Below, one piece after another: positions 27,169 through 35,686 of a stretch of 64,000 nt of DNA. Origin of the DNA: Ignavibacteria bacterium. GTDB lineage: Bacteria > Bacteroidota > Ignavibacteria > SZUA-365. A program made the translations under genes and the position numbers. The notes beneath the pieces are model-generated. The model did not search any database and was not told the origin of the DNA. It saw only the letters and a list, made by a program, of their open reading frames with translations. Position 1 is the stretch's first letter. The number at the start of each line of letters is the position of its first letter. The DNA lies in the NCBI GenBank assembly GCA_016720835.1, contig JADKJW010000003.1, positions 186,001-250,000 on the forward strand, written 5' to 3'.

Positions 27169-28520
27169 TCAGTTCCCCTGGAATTTCTTGATGAGCCGCT
27201 TGCGCACATAGAACTCCGCAAGCGCGTTCAGCGTGAACGTCACCACGAAGAGCACGGCGCCGATGAGAAAGAGCACACCATAATGCACGCCGTGGAATTC
27301 CACCTCCGCCATTTCCGCGCCGATGGTGGCGGACATCGTGCGCACGGATTCGAAGAGATCGATCGAGGTCAACGCGGCATTGCCTGTGGCCATCAGCGCG
27401 ATCATGGTCTCGCCGAACGCGCGTCCGAAGCCGAGAATGAGGGCGGCAAAGACGCCGGGCGTCGCGGCGGGAAGCACGACGCGCCACGCCGTCTGCCAGC
27501 GCGATGCGCCCAGAGCGATACTCGCCTCCTTCATGGATCGCGGCACGGCCGAGAGGGCATCCTCGGTGACAGTGAACACGATGGGGATCACCGCCAGCGC
27601 CATGCCAATGCCTCCGACAAAGGAATTCAGCCGGTATTCGGATCCGGTGATCGATTGGAGAAGTGTGGCAATGGTGATGAGGCAGAAAAGCCGATGACCA
27701 CGGACGGAAAGCCCGCGAGGATTTCAATTGCCGGCTTCATGATTTCGCGTATCCATCGCGGTGCGAAGGAGGTGGTGAACAGCGCGGCGAGAATGGCGAT
27801 CGGGCCGGCGATGAGGAGTCCGATGATCGTCACCTTGAGCGCGCCCATGAACAGCGGGACGAAGCTGTATTTCGGCACGGAGCCAATCGGCTGCCAGATG
27901 TGCCGGGGTTCGTTATCGATCAGATCGTTCGGCAGGATCAACTGCCCGATGGTCACCGCGTTTTCGCCGCCGCCACTCTCCGCGCTCTGTGACGCGTTGC
28001 GTCCCGCTTCGAGGGAATTGGCTGCGGAGGGTTTCGCCGCGGTGCCGTGGGCGCCGGGGGTCGTTTGCGTTTCCAATCCGTAGGTGTCGGGCTGCAATGG
28101 ATCGCCGGCGCCTTGTCCGGGTGCGGCCGGAGTCTCCTCACCGCCATACGATTCCGCAACAAGAGGACCCTCTTTCGACGTAGACGGGGCGGACGGATCC
28201 GCAATCGATGTCGACGCATGCCGCGGATCGCGGAAGGCGTAGCTGGCTTCCTGAAAGACGTAGTAGAAAATCGCGAGAATCACGCCGATCGAGAGGATGG
28301 CGATCGTCTGAATGAGCCGCTCCGCGAGAAACTCGGAGAAGTAGAATTTCTTCCCGTACACGAGCGGCTTGTGCACGAGGAAGCGGTTCGGCGTGGCCCG
28401 CTCATGTGTCCGGCCATGTGCCGCGGCACGGGCGTGTTCGGTGCCGATGGATGTCCGCGCGTCCATGGGAGCGCGATCAGCGGGTTGTTCCGACTGCGGG
28501 GTTTCTGGGAGTTCGCTCAT
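27169..28520 (-). pseudogene. pstC: Phosphate ABC transporter permease PstC, frameshifted
   Basis: The gene is read in two frames. The upstream part (from ATG 28520) gives TM1 (RLIQTIAILSIGVILAIFYYVF), a ~95-residue low-complexity linker (Pro, Ala, Gly, Ser, Glu-rich, from RDPRHAST to GGGENAV), then GALKVTIIGLLIAGPIAILAALF and EILAGFPSVVIGF. There the frame shifts. Reading the minus strand with one more T in the four-T run (27686-27689) restores GFFCLITIATLLQSI and joins the downstream frame with MALAVIPIVFTVTEDALSAVP and EASIALGASRWQTAWRVVLPAATPG. So a single base is missing compared with an intact gene. The rest of the operon is intact, so a homopolymer consensus error is more likely than a true null allele. 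The long linker is unusual for PstC. Confidence 0.88.
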
Positions 28521-28572
28521 GATCTGTTGCTCATACGTGCTTTGGTGCGTGCTGCTCCGGAGACAGAAACGA

Positions 28573-28600
28573 TGCGCCCCGGCACTCCGGCCGGGACGCA
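28573..28600 (-). promoter_or_regulatory. Hairpin between pstS and pstC
   Basis: A G+C-rich stem (28578-28583 with 28590-28595, extended by 28573-28576 with 28597-28600) lies in the 116-base space between pstS and pstC. No T-tract follows. By analogy with other pst operons it could give more binding protein than permease by partial termination or mRNA protection; this is inference. Confidence 0.5.
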
Positions 28601-28636
28601 CGCGCTTCTGCGATCATTCGGTTGTCGAAATCGAAA

Positions 28637-29452
28637 TCACTTGACCGGGAAATACCCGACCTCGGAAACAACGGACTGTCCCTCCGGACTCAGGATCCAG
28701 TCGATGTACTGTTTGATGGCGCCCGTGGGCTTTGAACGCAGGTACATGTACAAATAGCGGGTGATCGGATAACTGCCGTCGGCGATGGTTGCCTTGGACG
28801 GCGCCACGCCGTTGACCTTCGCTTCGCGAATGCCCTTGCCGTACGCCGCACCGCCGTACCCGATACCGTTCACGTCCTTCGCGACCGCATTGACGACGGC
28901 CGCGGTACCGGGGAGATTCTGGCAGGAAGGCGCATAATCGTCGCCCTTCAGCACGTTGTCCTTGAAGTACACGTATGTGCCGGAATTATTTTCGCGCGAG
29001 TACAGGACGATCTTGGCATCCTTGCCGCCGACCGCCTTCCAGTTGGTGATCTTGCCGGTGTAGATGTCCTTGATCTGCTGCAGCGTGAGTGCCTGCACGG
29101 GATTGGCTTCGCTGACGTAGACGGAGAGGCCGTCCTTCGCGCAACGGATTTCGACGCCAAGCGTCCCGAAGCGTTCCTTCAATTTTTGGAGCTCTGATGG
29201 CTTCATCGGACGCGAGGAATTGCAGATGTCCGTGGTTCCGTTGATGAGCGCGGAGATGCCCGTTCCCGAACCGCCGCCGGTGACCTGGATGGAGACGTTT
29301 GCGTTCTTGTTCATGTAGCGCTCGGCCCAACGCTGAGCGAGAATGACCAGGGTGTCGGAACCCTTCACCGTGATCTTGTCCATCGTGCTGAAGCCTGTCG
29401 CGAAAACGAATACGGACGCCAGCAGCAGCCCTTTCATGGCGATGTTTTTCAT
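28637..29452 (-). CDS. pstS: Periplasmic phosphate-binding protein PstS
   Basis: A 271-residue solute-binding protein. Signal peptide: MKNIAMKGLLLASVFVFATG. The mature domain contains the phosphate-binding signatures KGSDTLVILAQRWAE, VTGGGSGTGISALINGTTDICNSSR, SRENNSGTYVYFKDNVLKG and NGIGYGGAAY. It captures phosphate for PstCAB. ATG 29452 is preceded by GAGG at suitable spacing, better than the ATG at 29479 nine codons upstream. The gene follows the porin gene by 40 bases and precedes pstC. Confidence 0.94.
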   Translation of the reverse strand: MKNIAMKGLLLASVFVFATGFSTMDKITVKGSDTLVILAQRWAERYMNKNANVSIQVTGGGSGTGISALINGTTDICNSSRPMKPSELQKLKERFGTLGVEIRCAKDGLSVYVSEANPVQALTLQQIKDIYTGKITNWKAVGGKDAKIVLYSRENNSGTYVYFKDNVLKGDDYAPSCQNLPGTAAVVNAVAKDVNGIGYGGAAYGKGIREAKVNGVAPSKATIADGSYPITRYLYMYLRSKPTGAIKQYIDWILSPEGQSVVSEVGYFPVK

Positions 29453-29492
29453 GTATTTCCTCAATGTGTTGATGTTCATCGGTGCGGTCGTC

Positions 29493-30824
29493 TTAGAATT
29501 TGTACTGCGCGCGGAAGGTCAGCAGGTTGTCCTTCGGGTCCTCTTTGAGGATGCGGTCGTTGGTTTTCGTTGTCACGTTGTCGTACCACAGCGTGAGACG
29601 CACGTTCGGGAAGCTGTAGTTATGCAGGCCGAGTCCGATCGTGTTGATGGCGAGTTCGCTCGTGCTGTTGATCACGTCGGAGGAAATCTTCGAGTTCGGA
29701 TTGTACGAGTCGTACTTCACGGCGAACTGGAATTCGTCGCCCAGGCTCTTGACGAGCATGGCATAGTAGCCGTTGAAATCGCGCTTGCGGATGGCGCCGG
29801 GAGTGGCGGAGAGGACGTTCACGTCCGATCCGGTGATGTATTCCGCGAGCAGCTTCATGCCGCCGAGGAAATCGTAGTAGATCTGGACTTCCGCGCCGAA
29901 CCAGTTGCGGCTGACCGCATCGCCCACTTTGATGGAGGTCGTGTCGGCCGCGCCATTCGTGGCCACGTCGCTTTCGAGAAGCCGCGCCGAGTTCGCGCGC
30001 ACCGACCCGAAGCGGCCATGCACGCCGAAGTCGATGCCGACATCGCCGAGATTGAGCGCCTTTGTCGCGCGGGCCATGAAGTACAACGGCTCCGAGCTGA
30101 AGTTCGGATTGTTTTGCGAGAAGGTGCCCGCGAACGTATTGTTGAACGCAGCGAGCTGCAGCTTGAAGAGATCCTCGGGAGCCATCGTGACCATCACGCC
30201 GAGATCGCGTTCCCCGGGATAGAGCGCGCCGATGACGCGGGAGCGCTCGGGGGATTCGCGCTGACTGGAGGAATACTCCACTTCATAGTTCGGACGGTTG
30301 AACACTCCAAGCCGGAATGAGAACATTTTCAGCGACTGCTCGGCGAAATCGAGATACGCGTCTTTCAAGGTGAAGCCGGAATTCGAATAATCTCCCTGCA
30401 CGACCATGCTCGTCGAGCCGGCGTCGTACATGATCTTGATGCGGCTGCGCCGCACCCGGAAGCGGGATTTGACGAAATCCTTCGCATCGTACGGATCCAC
30501 CGAAAGCCCGTTCATCGACTCGCTTTTTTCAAAATTGATCTGCAGGTATCCGCTGACCTTGATCTTCTTCAGCGCGTCGCGGTCTGTCTGCAATTCCTTG
30601 ATCGCCTCGTCAAGGCCTTCGAGCTGACTCTTCATTTCCTCAACTTTTTTCTTCAGCTCCTCATCAGTGGCATCGAGCGCGGGCGTCGACGCCTTCACGG
30701 GCAGTTTCACATCCGTGGTTTTCTGATCCTTCCCCGGATCGCTTTCGGTGTTGGGTCCCTGCTGGGCGCGCGCGCCGGCAGCAAGCAGGACGGACAGCGC
30801 CAGGACTGTGGCGATGTTTTTCAT
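29493..30824 (-). CDS. Phosphate-selective porin (OprP/OprO-like)
   Basis: A 443-residue outer-membrane porin. Signal peptide ends LLAAGARAQ. A periplasmic coiled coil (EELKKKVEEMKSQLEGLDEAIKELQTDRD, residues ~52-80) precedes a 16-strand-type barrel: KVSGYLQINFEKSES, FRVRRSRIKIMYDAG, LDFAEQSLKMFSFRLGVFNRPNYEVEYSS and the final strand LLTFRAQYKF ending in Phe. The FNRPxxxEY segment and the N-terminal coil are typical of the porin O/P family. As first gene of the pst operon it should let phosphate cross the outer membrane. ATG 30824 has GGAGAA upstream. A TAGCTTTG element at 30887-30894 might be the -7 box of the operon promoter. Confidence 0.9.
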   Translation of the reverse strand: MKNIATVLALSVLLAAGARAQQGPNTESDPGKDQKTTDVKLPVKASTPALDATDEELKKKVEEMKSQLEGLDEAIKELQTDRDALKKIKVSGYLQINFEKSESMNGLSVDPYDAKDFVKSRFRVRRSRIKIMYDAGSTSMVVQGDYSNSGFTLKDAYLDFAEQSLKMFSFRLGVFNRPNYEVEYSSSQRESPERSRVIGALYPGERDLGVMVTMAPEDLFKLQLAAFNNTFAGTFSQNNPNFSSEPLYFMARATKALNLGDVGIDFGVHGRFGSVRANSARLLESDVATNGAADTTSIKVGDAVSRNWFGAEVQIYYDFLGGMKLLAEYITGSDVNVLSATPGAIRKRDFNGYYAMLVKSLGDEFQFAVKYDSYNPNSKISSDVINSTSELAINTIGLGLHNYSFPNVRLTLWYDNVTTKTNDRILKEDPKDNLLTFRAQYKF

Positions 30825-30886
30825 GCGTTCTCCGCTGTGTTGTGATGGTGTGTGTGCGCCTTGCGCATCGACGAGTTTCATACCTG

Positions 30887-30894
30887 CAAAGCTA
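30887..30894 (-). promoter_or_regulatory. Possible -7 element of the pst operon promoter
   Basis: TAGCTTTG on the minus strand fits the Bacteroidota TAnnTTTG -7 box, 62 bases before the porin ATG. The -33 position shows no TTTG, and no Pho-box-like repeat is obvious in 30825-31041. Confidence 0.35.
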
Positions 30895-31041
30895 CACTCC
30901 CATCGTTACGCGCGTATGAGGGCCGCGTGAGGATTCGGTTAGGAGGCGGTCGTTTCGTGCTCCGCGGAAGAGGGTCCACATCGGTTTATGACACGCGCCG
31001 AACAAGATGCTCACAGGGGGATATCGTCATACGGATCATTC

Positions 31042-31986
31042 CTACGTGGCGAGAACAAGATCGGCATACACGGGGTAGTGGTCGGAGAAGGTGAAGTCGG
31101 TGACGACGTTGTAGTCGAGGGCGCTCCAGTGATGCGAAAAGAAGATGTAGTCCAATGTCCGGCCTGGCACGCCGGTGGGATAGGACCAGAATGCCGGATT
31201 GTCCTCATGCGCCACCGTGCGCAGTCCGGCGTCTTCGAGAATGGCGAGTGAGCGGTCATCGCGATAACTGTTATCGTCACGTTCCCCGGTTTCAAAGCCG
31301 CTGTGGCGGCATCCCGGGGGAACGGTATTCAGGTCGCCGAGAAAAATGATCGGCACATCACCCAGTTTTCGGATTTCTCCGGCGATGCTCGCGGCCTGCC
31401 GCTGACGTTCCTTCGGGTTGTAGGCGTGCAGGTGCGTGTTCCCGATCCATACGATGCGATCGTGCAGGAGGAACGGCGCAATAGTGTACCCGCAGGAGGC
31501 GAGAAAGAGCACTTTCCCCGGCAGATGGTTGCTCATGCCACCATTGGATAGCTGGGGCAGGTGGCTCAGCAGGAGATTCTGGTAGCGGAACGCCGCGAAT
31601 CCGACTCCGTGCTCGACGAAGGAGCGGAAGCCGCTGACGATGCGGTAGTGGTCGCGCTGCCGGTACTTGCCAAGGATGCGATCCCCGACACCGAGTACTC
31701 CATTGAAGACTTCCTGCAACGCAACGACATCGTAGTCGTCTTTGTGCCGATTCAGCCATTCGGCGATGAAGTAGGTGTACGCGCGCGTCTCATGGAGAAG
31801 TTCGAAGCGCTCTCGTTCTTCGGGTGTTGCGTTTGAGAGCAGGTACGGCAACTTCGGGCCGCGGCCGCGGTGCGTGTTAATGGAGAGGCAACGCAGGCGA
31901 TACTCCGTGCGCACGGGGAGGTCGACGTATTCCCGAAAGAATTCATCGCGGCGCGTCGCGGCTTCCTGCAAGAGGGATGCAATCAT
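31042..31986 (-). CDS. Endonuclease/exonuclease/phosphatase (EEP) family hydrolase
   Basis: A 314-residue Mg2+-dependent hydrolase. The EEP signature residues are seen in order: LSINTHRG, VVALQEVF (metal Glu), GNTHLHAY (catalytic His region), FLGDLNTVPPG (Asp/Asn) and TFSDHYPVYADL (Asp-His pair). No signal peptide or membrane segment. The family includes DNases, sphingomyelinases and phosphoinositide phosphatases; the substrate cannot be told, but the loop composition is closest to the ElsH/YafD-like bacterial group. It is monocistronic, downstream of the flippase-like gene on the same strand with a 100-base gap. Confidence 0.85.
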   Translation of the reverse strand: MIASLLQEAATRRDEFFREYVDLPVRTEYRLRCLSINTHRGRGPKLPYLLSNATPEERERFELLHETRAYTYFIAEWLNRHKDDYDVVALQEVFNGVLGVGDRILGKYRQRDHYRIVSGFRSFVEHGVGFAAFRYQNLLLSHLPQLSNGGMSNHLPGKVLFLASCGYTIAPFLLHDRIVWIGNTHLHAYNPKERQRQAASIAGEIRKLGDVPIIFLGDLNTVPPGCRHSGFETGERDDNSYRDDRSLAILEDAGLRTVAHEDNPAFWSYPTGVPGRTLDYIFFSHHWSALDYNVVTDFTFSDHYPVYADLVLAT

Positions 31987-32086
31987 ACCATTTTATCCGT
32001 GGTGAAGAGAATACATGGATCCGGTGACGCGCCGGGTCGCGCGACAGAGGCGACCAGCGGAGCACGGCAACTGCGCGGGAGAAGGT

Positions 32087-33145
32087 TCATGCCGGGAATG
32101 CCTCCGGCAGCGCGGTGGCGCGGGCAAGCGGATGCATCTGAAATCGCCAGAGCAGAAAAAGTCCGACCACGATCCACACGAGCTCGCGGAGACGGCGCAG
32201 AAGCACGAATGCCGCCGCGGCGATGCCGGGGTCGGGAATGCCGAGCGCCTGAAAGAGGAGCACCGTTCCAGCTTCCTGCGCCCCGAGGGCTCCCGGAAGA
32301 AAGAAAAACGCTGCGCGAAGAAGCGACACTGCTCCTTCGAAGAGAATGGCCTGGCCGAGTGTGAGATTGGTTCCGAGGAGCGTTGCGATCAGAAACGTCT
32401 CCGACGCAAGACACAACCAGCCGAGAGCGAACGCGCCGAAGGCCCTTCCAAAGCGCGCTCGATGCGAGCGGGTGAAAGCGAGAACATCGGTGTCGATCCG
32501 CTGCGCCAACGGTCCGAGGCGCTCGAGCAAGGACCGGAAGGAACGGGACCGGATGCGCGATGCCGCGCGGAACAGACTTGAAATGCTCTCCATGCGGAAC
32601 GGAATCGTGACGACCCAAACCGCAAGGACGGCTGCACAGACGAGGAGCGTCAACTGCCAGAGTGGAAGGAATGCCGTCCCCCCGATGCTGAAAATGAACG
32701 CGAGCAATCCTCCGATCAGGAACAGGAGATGTGCGAGCGTCATGATGATCTTCGCGATCACCGACGCGGAAATGCTCTCATCGTATTCGACGCCGCACTC
32801 CCTGCGCACCAGTATCGGCCGCATGGTTTCCGCAATCGCCACACCGCCCGGCACCGCATTCAGCAGGGCGTCTGTACCCACGCGGATACGGTACAGCCGT
32901 CCGAGCCGCATGGAATGCGCGGAGCGCGCATGGCAGAGACGCCATCCGATGGAGTCCGCCATCGTCATCATCAGAACGGGAACAAACAGGAGTGCGAGCC
33001 AGGGACCGCCGCGCTGGATGAGGTTCAGGACGGTGTGTCCATCCACGTCCGCGAAACGGTCCCATACCAGAGCGCACGCTCCGATCAGAACCGCCCCCTT
33101 GGCGGCGGCAAGCAACAGCGGTCGCCGATGTATGCGAAGTGCCAT
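32087..33145 (-). CDS. Flippase-like multi-pass membrane protein (LPG synthase TM-domain family)
   Basis: A 352-residue integral membrane protein with about eight hydrophobic helices, belonging to the UPF0104/lysylphosphatidylglycerol-synthase transmembrane family: FVPVLMMTMADSIGWRL, VGTDALLNAVPGGVAIAETMRP, SASVIAKIIMTLAHLLFL, LFEGAVSLLRAAFFFLPGALGAQEAGTVLLF are conserved positions. No cytoplasmic aminoacyl-transferase domain is attached, so a lipid- or polyprenyl-phosphate-sugar flippase role is the usual suggestion. TAGCTTTG at 33151-33158 lies only five bases before the ATG, so transcription may start at or near the start codon. Confidence 0.85.
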   Translation of the reverse strand: MALRIHRRPLLLAAAKGAVLIGACALVWDRFADVDGHTVLNLIQRGGPWLALLFVPVLMMTMADSIGWRLCHARSAHSMRLGRLYRIRVGTDALLNAVPGGVAIAETMRPILVRRECGVEYDESISASVIAKIIMTLAHLLFLIGGLLAFIFSIGGTAFLPLWQLTLLVCAAVLAVWVVTIPFRMESISSLFRAASRIRSRSFRSLLERLGPLAQRIDTDVLAFTRSHRARFGRAFGAFALGWLCLASETFLIATLLGTNLTLGQAILFEGAVSLLRAAFFFLPGALGAQEAGTVLLFQALGIPDPGIAAAAFVLLRRLRELVWIVVGLFLLWRFQMHPLARATALPEAFPA

Positions 33146-33150
33146 GGATA

Positions 33151-33158
33151 CAAAGCTA
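33151..33158 (-). promoter_or_regulatory. Possible -7 element giving a near-leaderless transcript
   Basis: TAGCTTTG on the minus strand lies five bases upstream of the flippase ATG. If used as a TAnnTTTG -7 box, transcription would begin at or next to the start codon. No TTTG is found at -33. Confidence 0.3.
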
Positions 33159-33285
33159 TCGCGCCGGTATTTGTGTTTGCTGAGCGTTGTGTGAGTTTCC
33201 TGTTCTCATACACGCGAACGGGAAAGACCGCGCGCGGTTCCTGTCACATCATTTCCTCATAATCCCGGTGTATGTTGGACCGGCA

Positions 33286-35661
33286 ATGAACATTTCCTCC
33301 TTCATATTCGAGCAGGCGCTGCGACGCCTCCAGATTCCGGAACGCTCCATCAGGCAATTCCTCCTCGCCGCCTCGCTCTCGGAAGTGGAGGGTGTCGGCT
33401 TCCCGAAAGAACTCCTGCACATCAGCGCGCCCGTCATCATGCGCGGAGTACTGAACTTCGCGGTGTTGCAAATGCACGACGACTGGATCTATCCCTTCTG
33501 GGTGCACAAGCAGCTTGATCCCGCTTCGGAGAGTTTTGTCGCGCGCTCGCAGAATCCGCTGCTCATCAACATCACGCATCGCAACTGGACCGCGGTCGGA
33601 ACGCCCCACGGATCCCATGAAGCGGTCATTGATCCGCGCGGGCTTGCGACACCGCTGCCCAGGGAATGGTCCGTCGACCTCTGGCTGGCGGACGACCATG
33701 GCGCGTTTTTCCCGTCACTCGCCGCGGAGGCGCGGCAGGAGTTCGGCAGCGCGCTCCCGATGGTCACGACGACAGTCTCTCATCGCGAACTCGAGCTGCG
33801 TTCCGACTACTTCGCGGGCGGCATACGCGGAGGGCACGACGTCCTGTTCGGCTCCGCGCGGCTGCGCAACAACGGCCGAACCCGCGCACGCGGCCTGCTC
33901 TGCGTCGCCGTGCGACCGTTCAATCCGGAGGGTGTCGCTCCGCTGCACACGGTGATGTTCGAAACGCCTCGCGTCCTGCAGGTGAGCGGCGTGACCGGCG
34001 TGGTGTTCGCGCGTCCGCCGGACTGGATGTCCTGCGGATCACTCGAAAGCGGCGACATCGCACGGCGGCTTCTGCGTGAAGGCCCCGCGCTCGCGGAGAC
34101 GCCGCAATCGCCCTCGGCCCGCTGCGACAAAGGCCGCGCGCACGCGCTGGCCGCGTACCGTTTCGACCTCGGGCATGGCGACACGACCACCGTGAACTAC
34201 AGCGTTGCGCTTGCCGAGGACCGGGACCTCGTGGGCACGCCGTCGCGCCGCACCTGGCGCGTGTCTTTCGACAAGCGCCTCGCGGAACAATGCGCTCGCT
34301 GGGAGAAGGAACTCGCTCTCGGCGCCGTGTGGCAGTTTCCCGACGGAGAATTGCAACGGCTGTTCGACGCGTGCCGTCTCTCGCTGCTGCAATTTCATGA
34401 CGGCGATTTCGTGTCGCCCGGACCGTGGCTCTACCACCACTTCTGGTTCCGCGATGCATGCACCATGCTTCGGGCTCTGGATGGACTGGGATTCCATCTC
34501 CGTGTGCGCCAGGCGCTCGACGCCTTCCCCGCGCGGCTCACGCGTGATGGATTCTTTCGTGGTCCCGACGGAGAATGGGACTCCAACGGCACGGTCCTCT
34601 GGACGCTGATGCACCATTATCAGCGCACATCGTCGCGCGCCTGGCTGGCGCAACAGTTTCCCGTCATGGCGCGTGCGGCGCGCTGGCTCGCGCGCAAGCG
34701 GCAAGCCGGCGCGAACGGCCTCCTGCCGCCCAGTCTCAGTGCGGAGCATTTCGGTCTCACGGATCAGTACTACTGGGACAATTTCTGGGCGCTTGCGGGC
34801 TTACGCGCAACAGTCGAAGCCGCGACGGAACTCGGTGACACCGCGAGCGCGCGCCGATTCCAGAGCGACGCCTCCGACTTCGAAGAAGCGCTTCAACAGG
34901 CGATCATGGGCGACGAGAATCGCCTCGGACATCCACTCATCCCCGCCGCGCCTGGACGCGCATTCGACGCAGGCGCAATCGGTTCGCTTGTGTGCATCTA
35001 TCCGCTTCTGTGTCACACGGCATTTCGCGAGGCGGCTCCGGGCACCGTTCGTGCGCTCCGCGATCGCTTCGTGGATGTTCGCGGCTTCTATCATCCCATC
35101 ATCCACTCCGGATACAATCCCTATCTCACGATGCATATCGCTCACGCGCAACTGGCGCTCGGCGACATCGCGGGCGCATGGGAGACCGCCGAGTGCGTGT
35201 TCCGGCAGGCGGTCCCACCCTACTCCTTTCCCGAAGCCATCCATCCGCGCAGTGGCGGCGGGGCGATGGGCGACGGGCACCACGGCTGGGCCGCAGCGGA
35301 GATTGCGCTCTTCCTGCGCGATTGTCTCATCGACGACAACGGAACATCCCTCGCGGTATTCCGGGGCGCCGGCGCGAGGCTGATGCAACCGGGACGAGCC
35401 ATCTCCTTCCGGCGAGTTCCCACGCGCTTCGGGCCGGTATCCGCATCACTGACATACACCGATGCCCGACGTGCCATACTCGAGATCGTCTGCGTGTTCA
35501 CGCACAACACGGTCCCGGTGTGCATCGACGTGCATCTGCCGTTCAACATCCAGCGCGCAGCACCGGTGTCGGACGCACAGGTCGTCGCCGTCCTGAATGA
35601 ACAGGACGTCTCGCTTCTTCGCCTGAAACCAGAATCCGGAACATTTCTTCTGGATTTCTGA
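33286..35661 (+). CDS. Six-hairpin glycosidase-like protein
   Basis: A 791-residue cytosolic-looking protein (no signal peptide). The N-terminal half (~1-380) is beta-rich, and the C-terminal half is an (alpha/alpha)6 toroid: LYHHFWFRDACTMLRALDGLGFHLRVRQAL, GEWDSNGTVLWTLMHHYQRT, LTDQYYWDNFWALAGLRATVEAA and HPRSGGGAMGDGHHGWAAAEIALFLRD resemble amylo-alpha-1,6-glucosidase/GH63-GH15-type cores. Likely catalytic acids lie in FRDA and in GEWDSNG, but they cannot be assigned surely. It is convergent with a GT4 glycosyltransferase gene, 25 bases apart. ATG 33286 was selected over earlier codons for lack of conservation upstream. Confidence 0.75.
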   Translation: MNISSFIFEQALRRLQIPERSIRQFLLAASLSEVEGVGFPKELLHISAPVIMRGVLNFAVLQMHDDWIYPFWVHKQLDPASESFVARSQNPLLINITHRNWTAVGTPHGSHEAVIDPRGLATPLPREWSVDLWLADDHGAFFPSLAAEARQEFGSALPMVTTTVSHRELELRSDYFAGGIRGGHDVLFGSARLRNNGRTRARGLLCVAVRPFNPEGVAPLHTVMFETPRVLQVSGVTGVVFARPPDWMSCGSLESGDIARRLLREGPALAETPQSPSARCDKGRAHALAAYRFDLGHGDTTTVNYSVALAEDRDLVGTPSRRTWRVSFDKRLAEQCARWEKELALGAVWQFPDGELQRLFDACRLSLLQFHDGDFVSPGPWLYHHFWFRDACTMLRALDGLGFHLRVRQALDAFPARLTRDGFFRGPDGEWDSNGTVLWTLMHHYQRTSSRAWLAQQFPVMARAARWLARKRQAGANGLLPPSLSAEHFGLTDQYYWDNFWALAGLRATVEAATELGDTASARRFQSDASDFEEALQQAIMGDENRLGHPLIPAAPGRAFDAGAIGSLVCIYPLLCHTAFREAAPGTVRALRDRFVDVRGFYHPIIHSGYNPYLTMHIAHAQLALGDIAGAWETAECVFRQAVPPYSFPEAIHPRSGGGAMGDGHHGWAAAEIALFLRDCLIDDNGTSLAVFRGAGARLMQPGRAISFRRVPTRFGPVSASLTYTDARRAILEIVCVFTHNTVPVCIDVHLPFNIQRAAPVSDAQVVAVLNEQDVSLLRLKPESGTFLLDF

Positions 35662-35686
35662 GGAAACCCGTTCCGGGACGCTGCGT

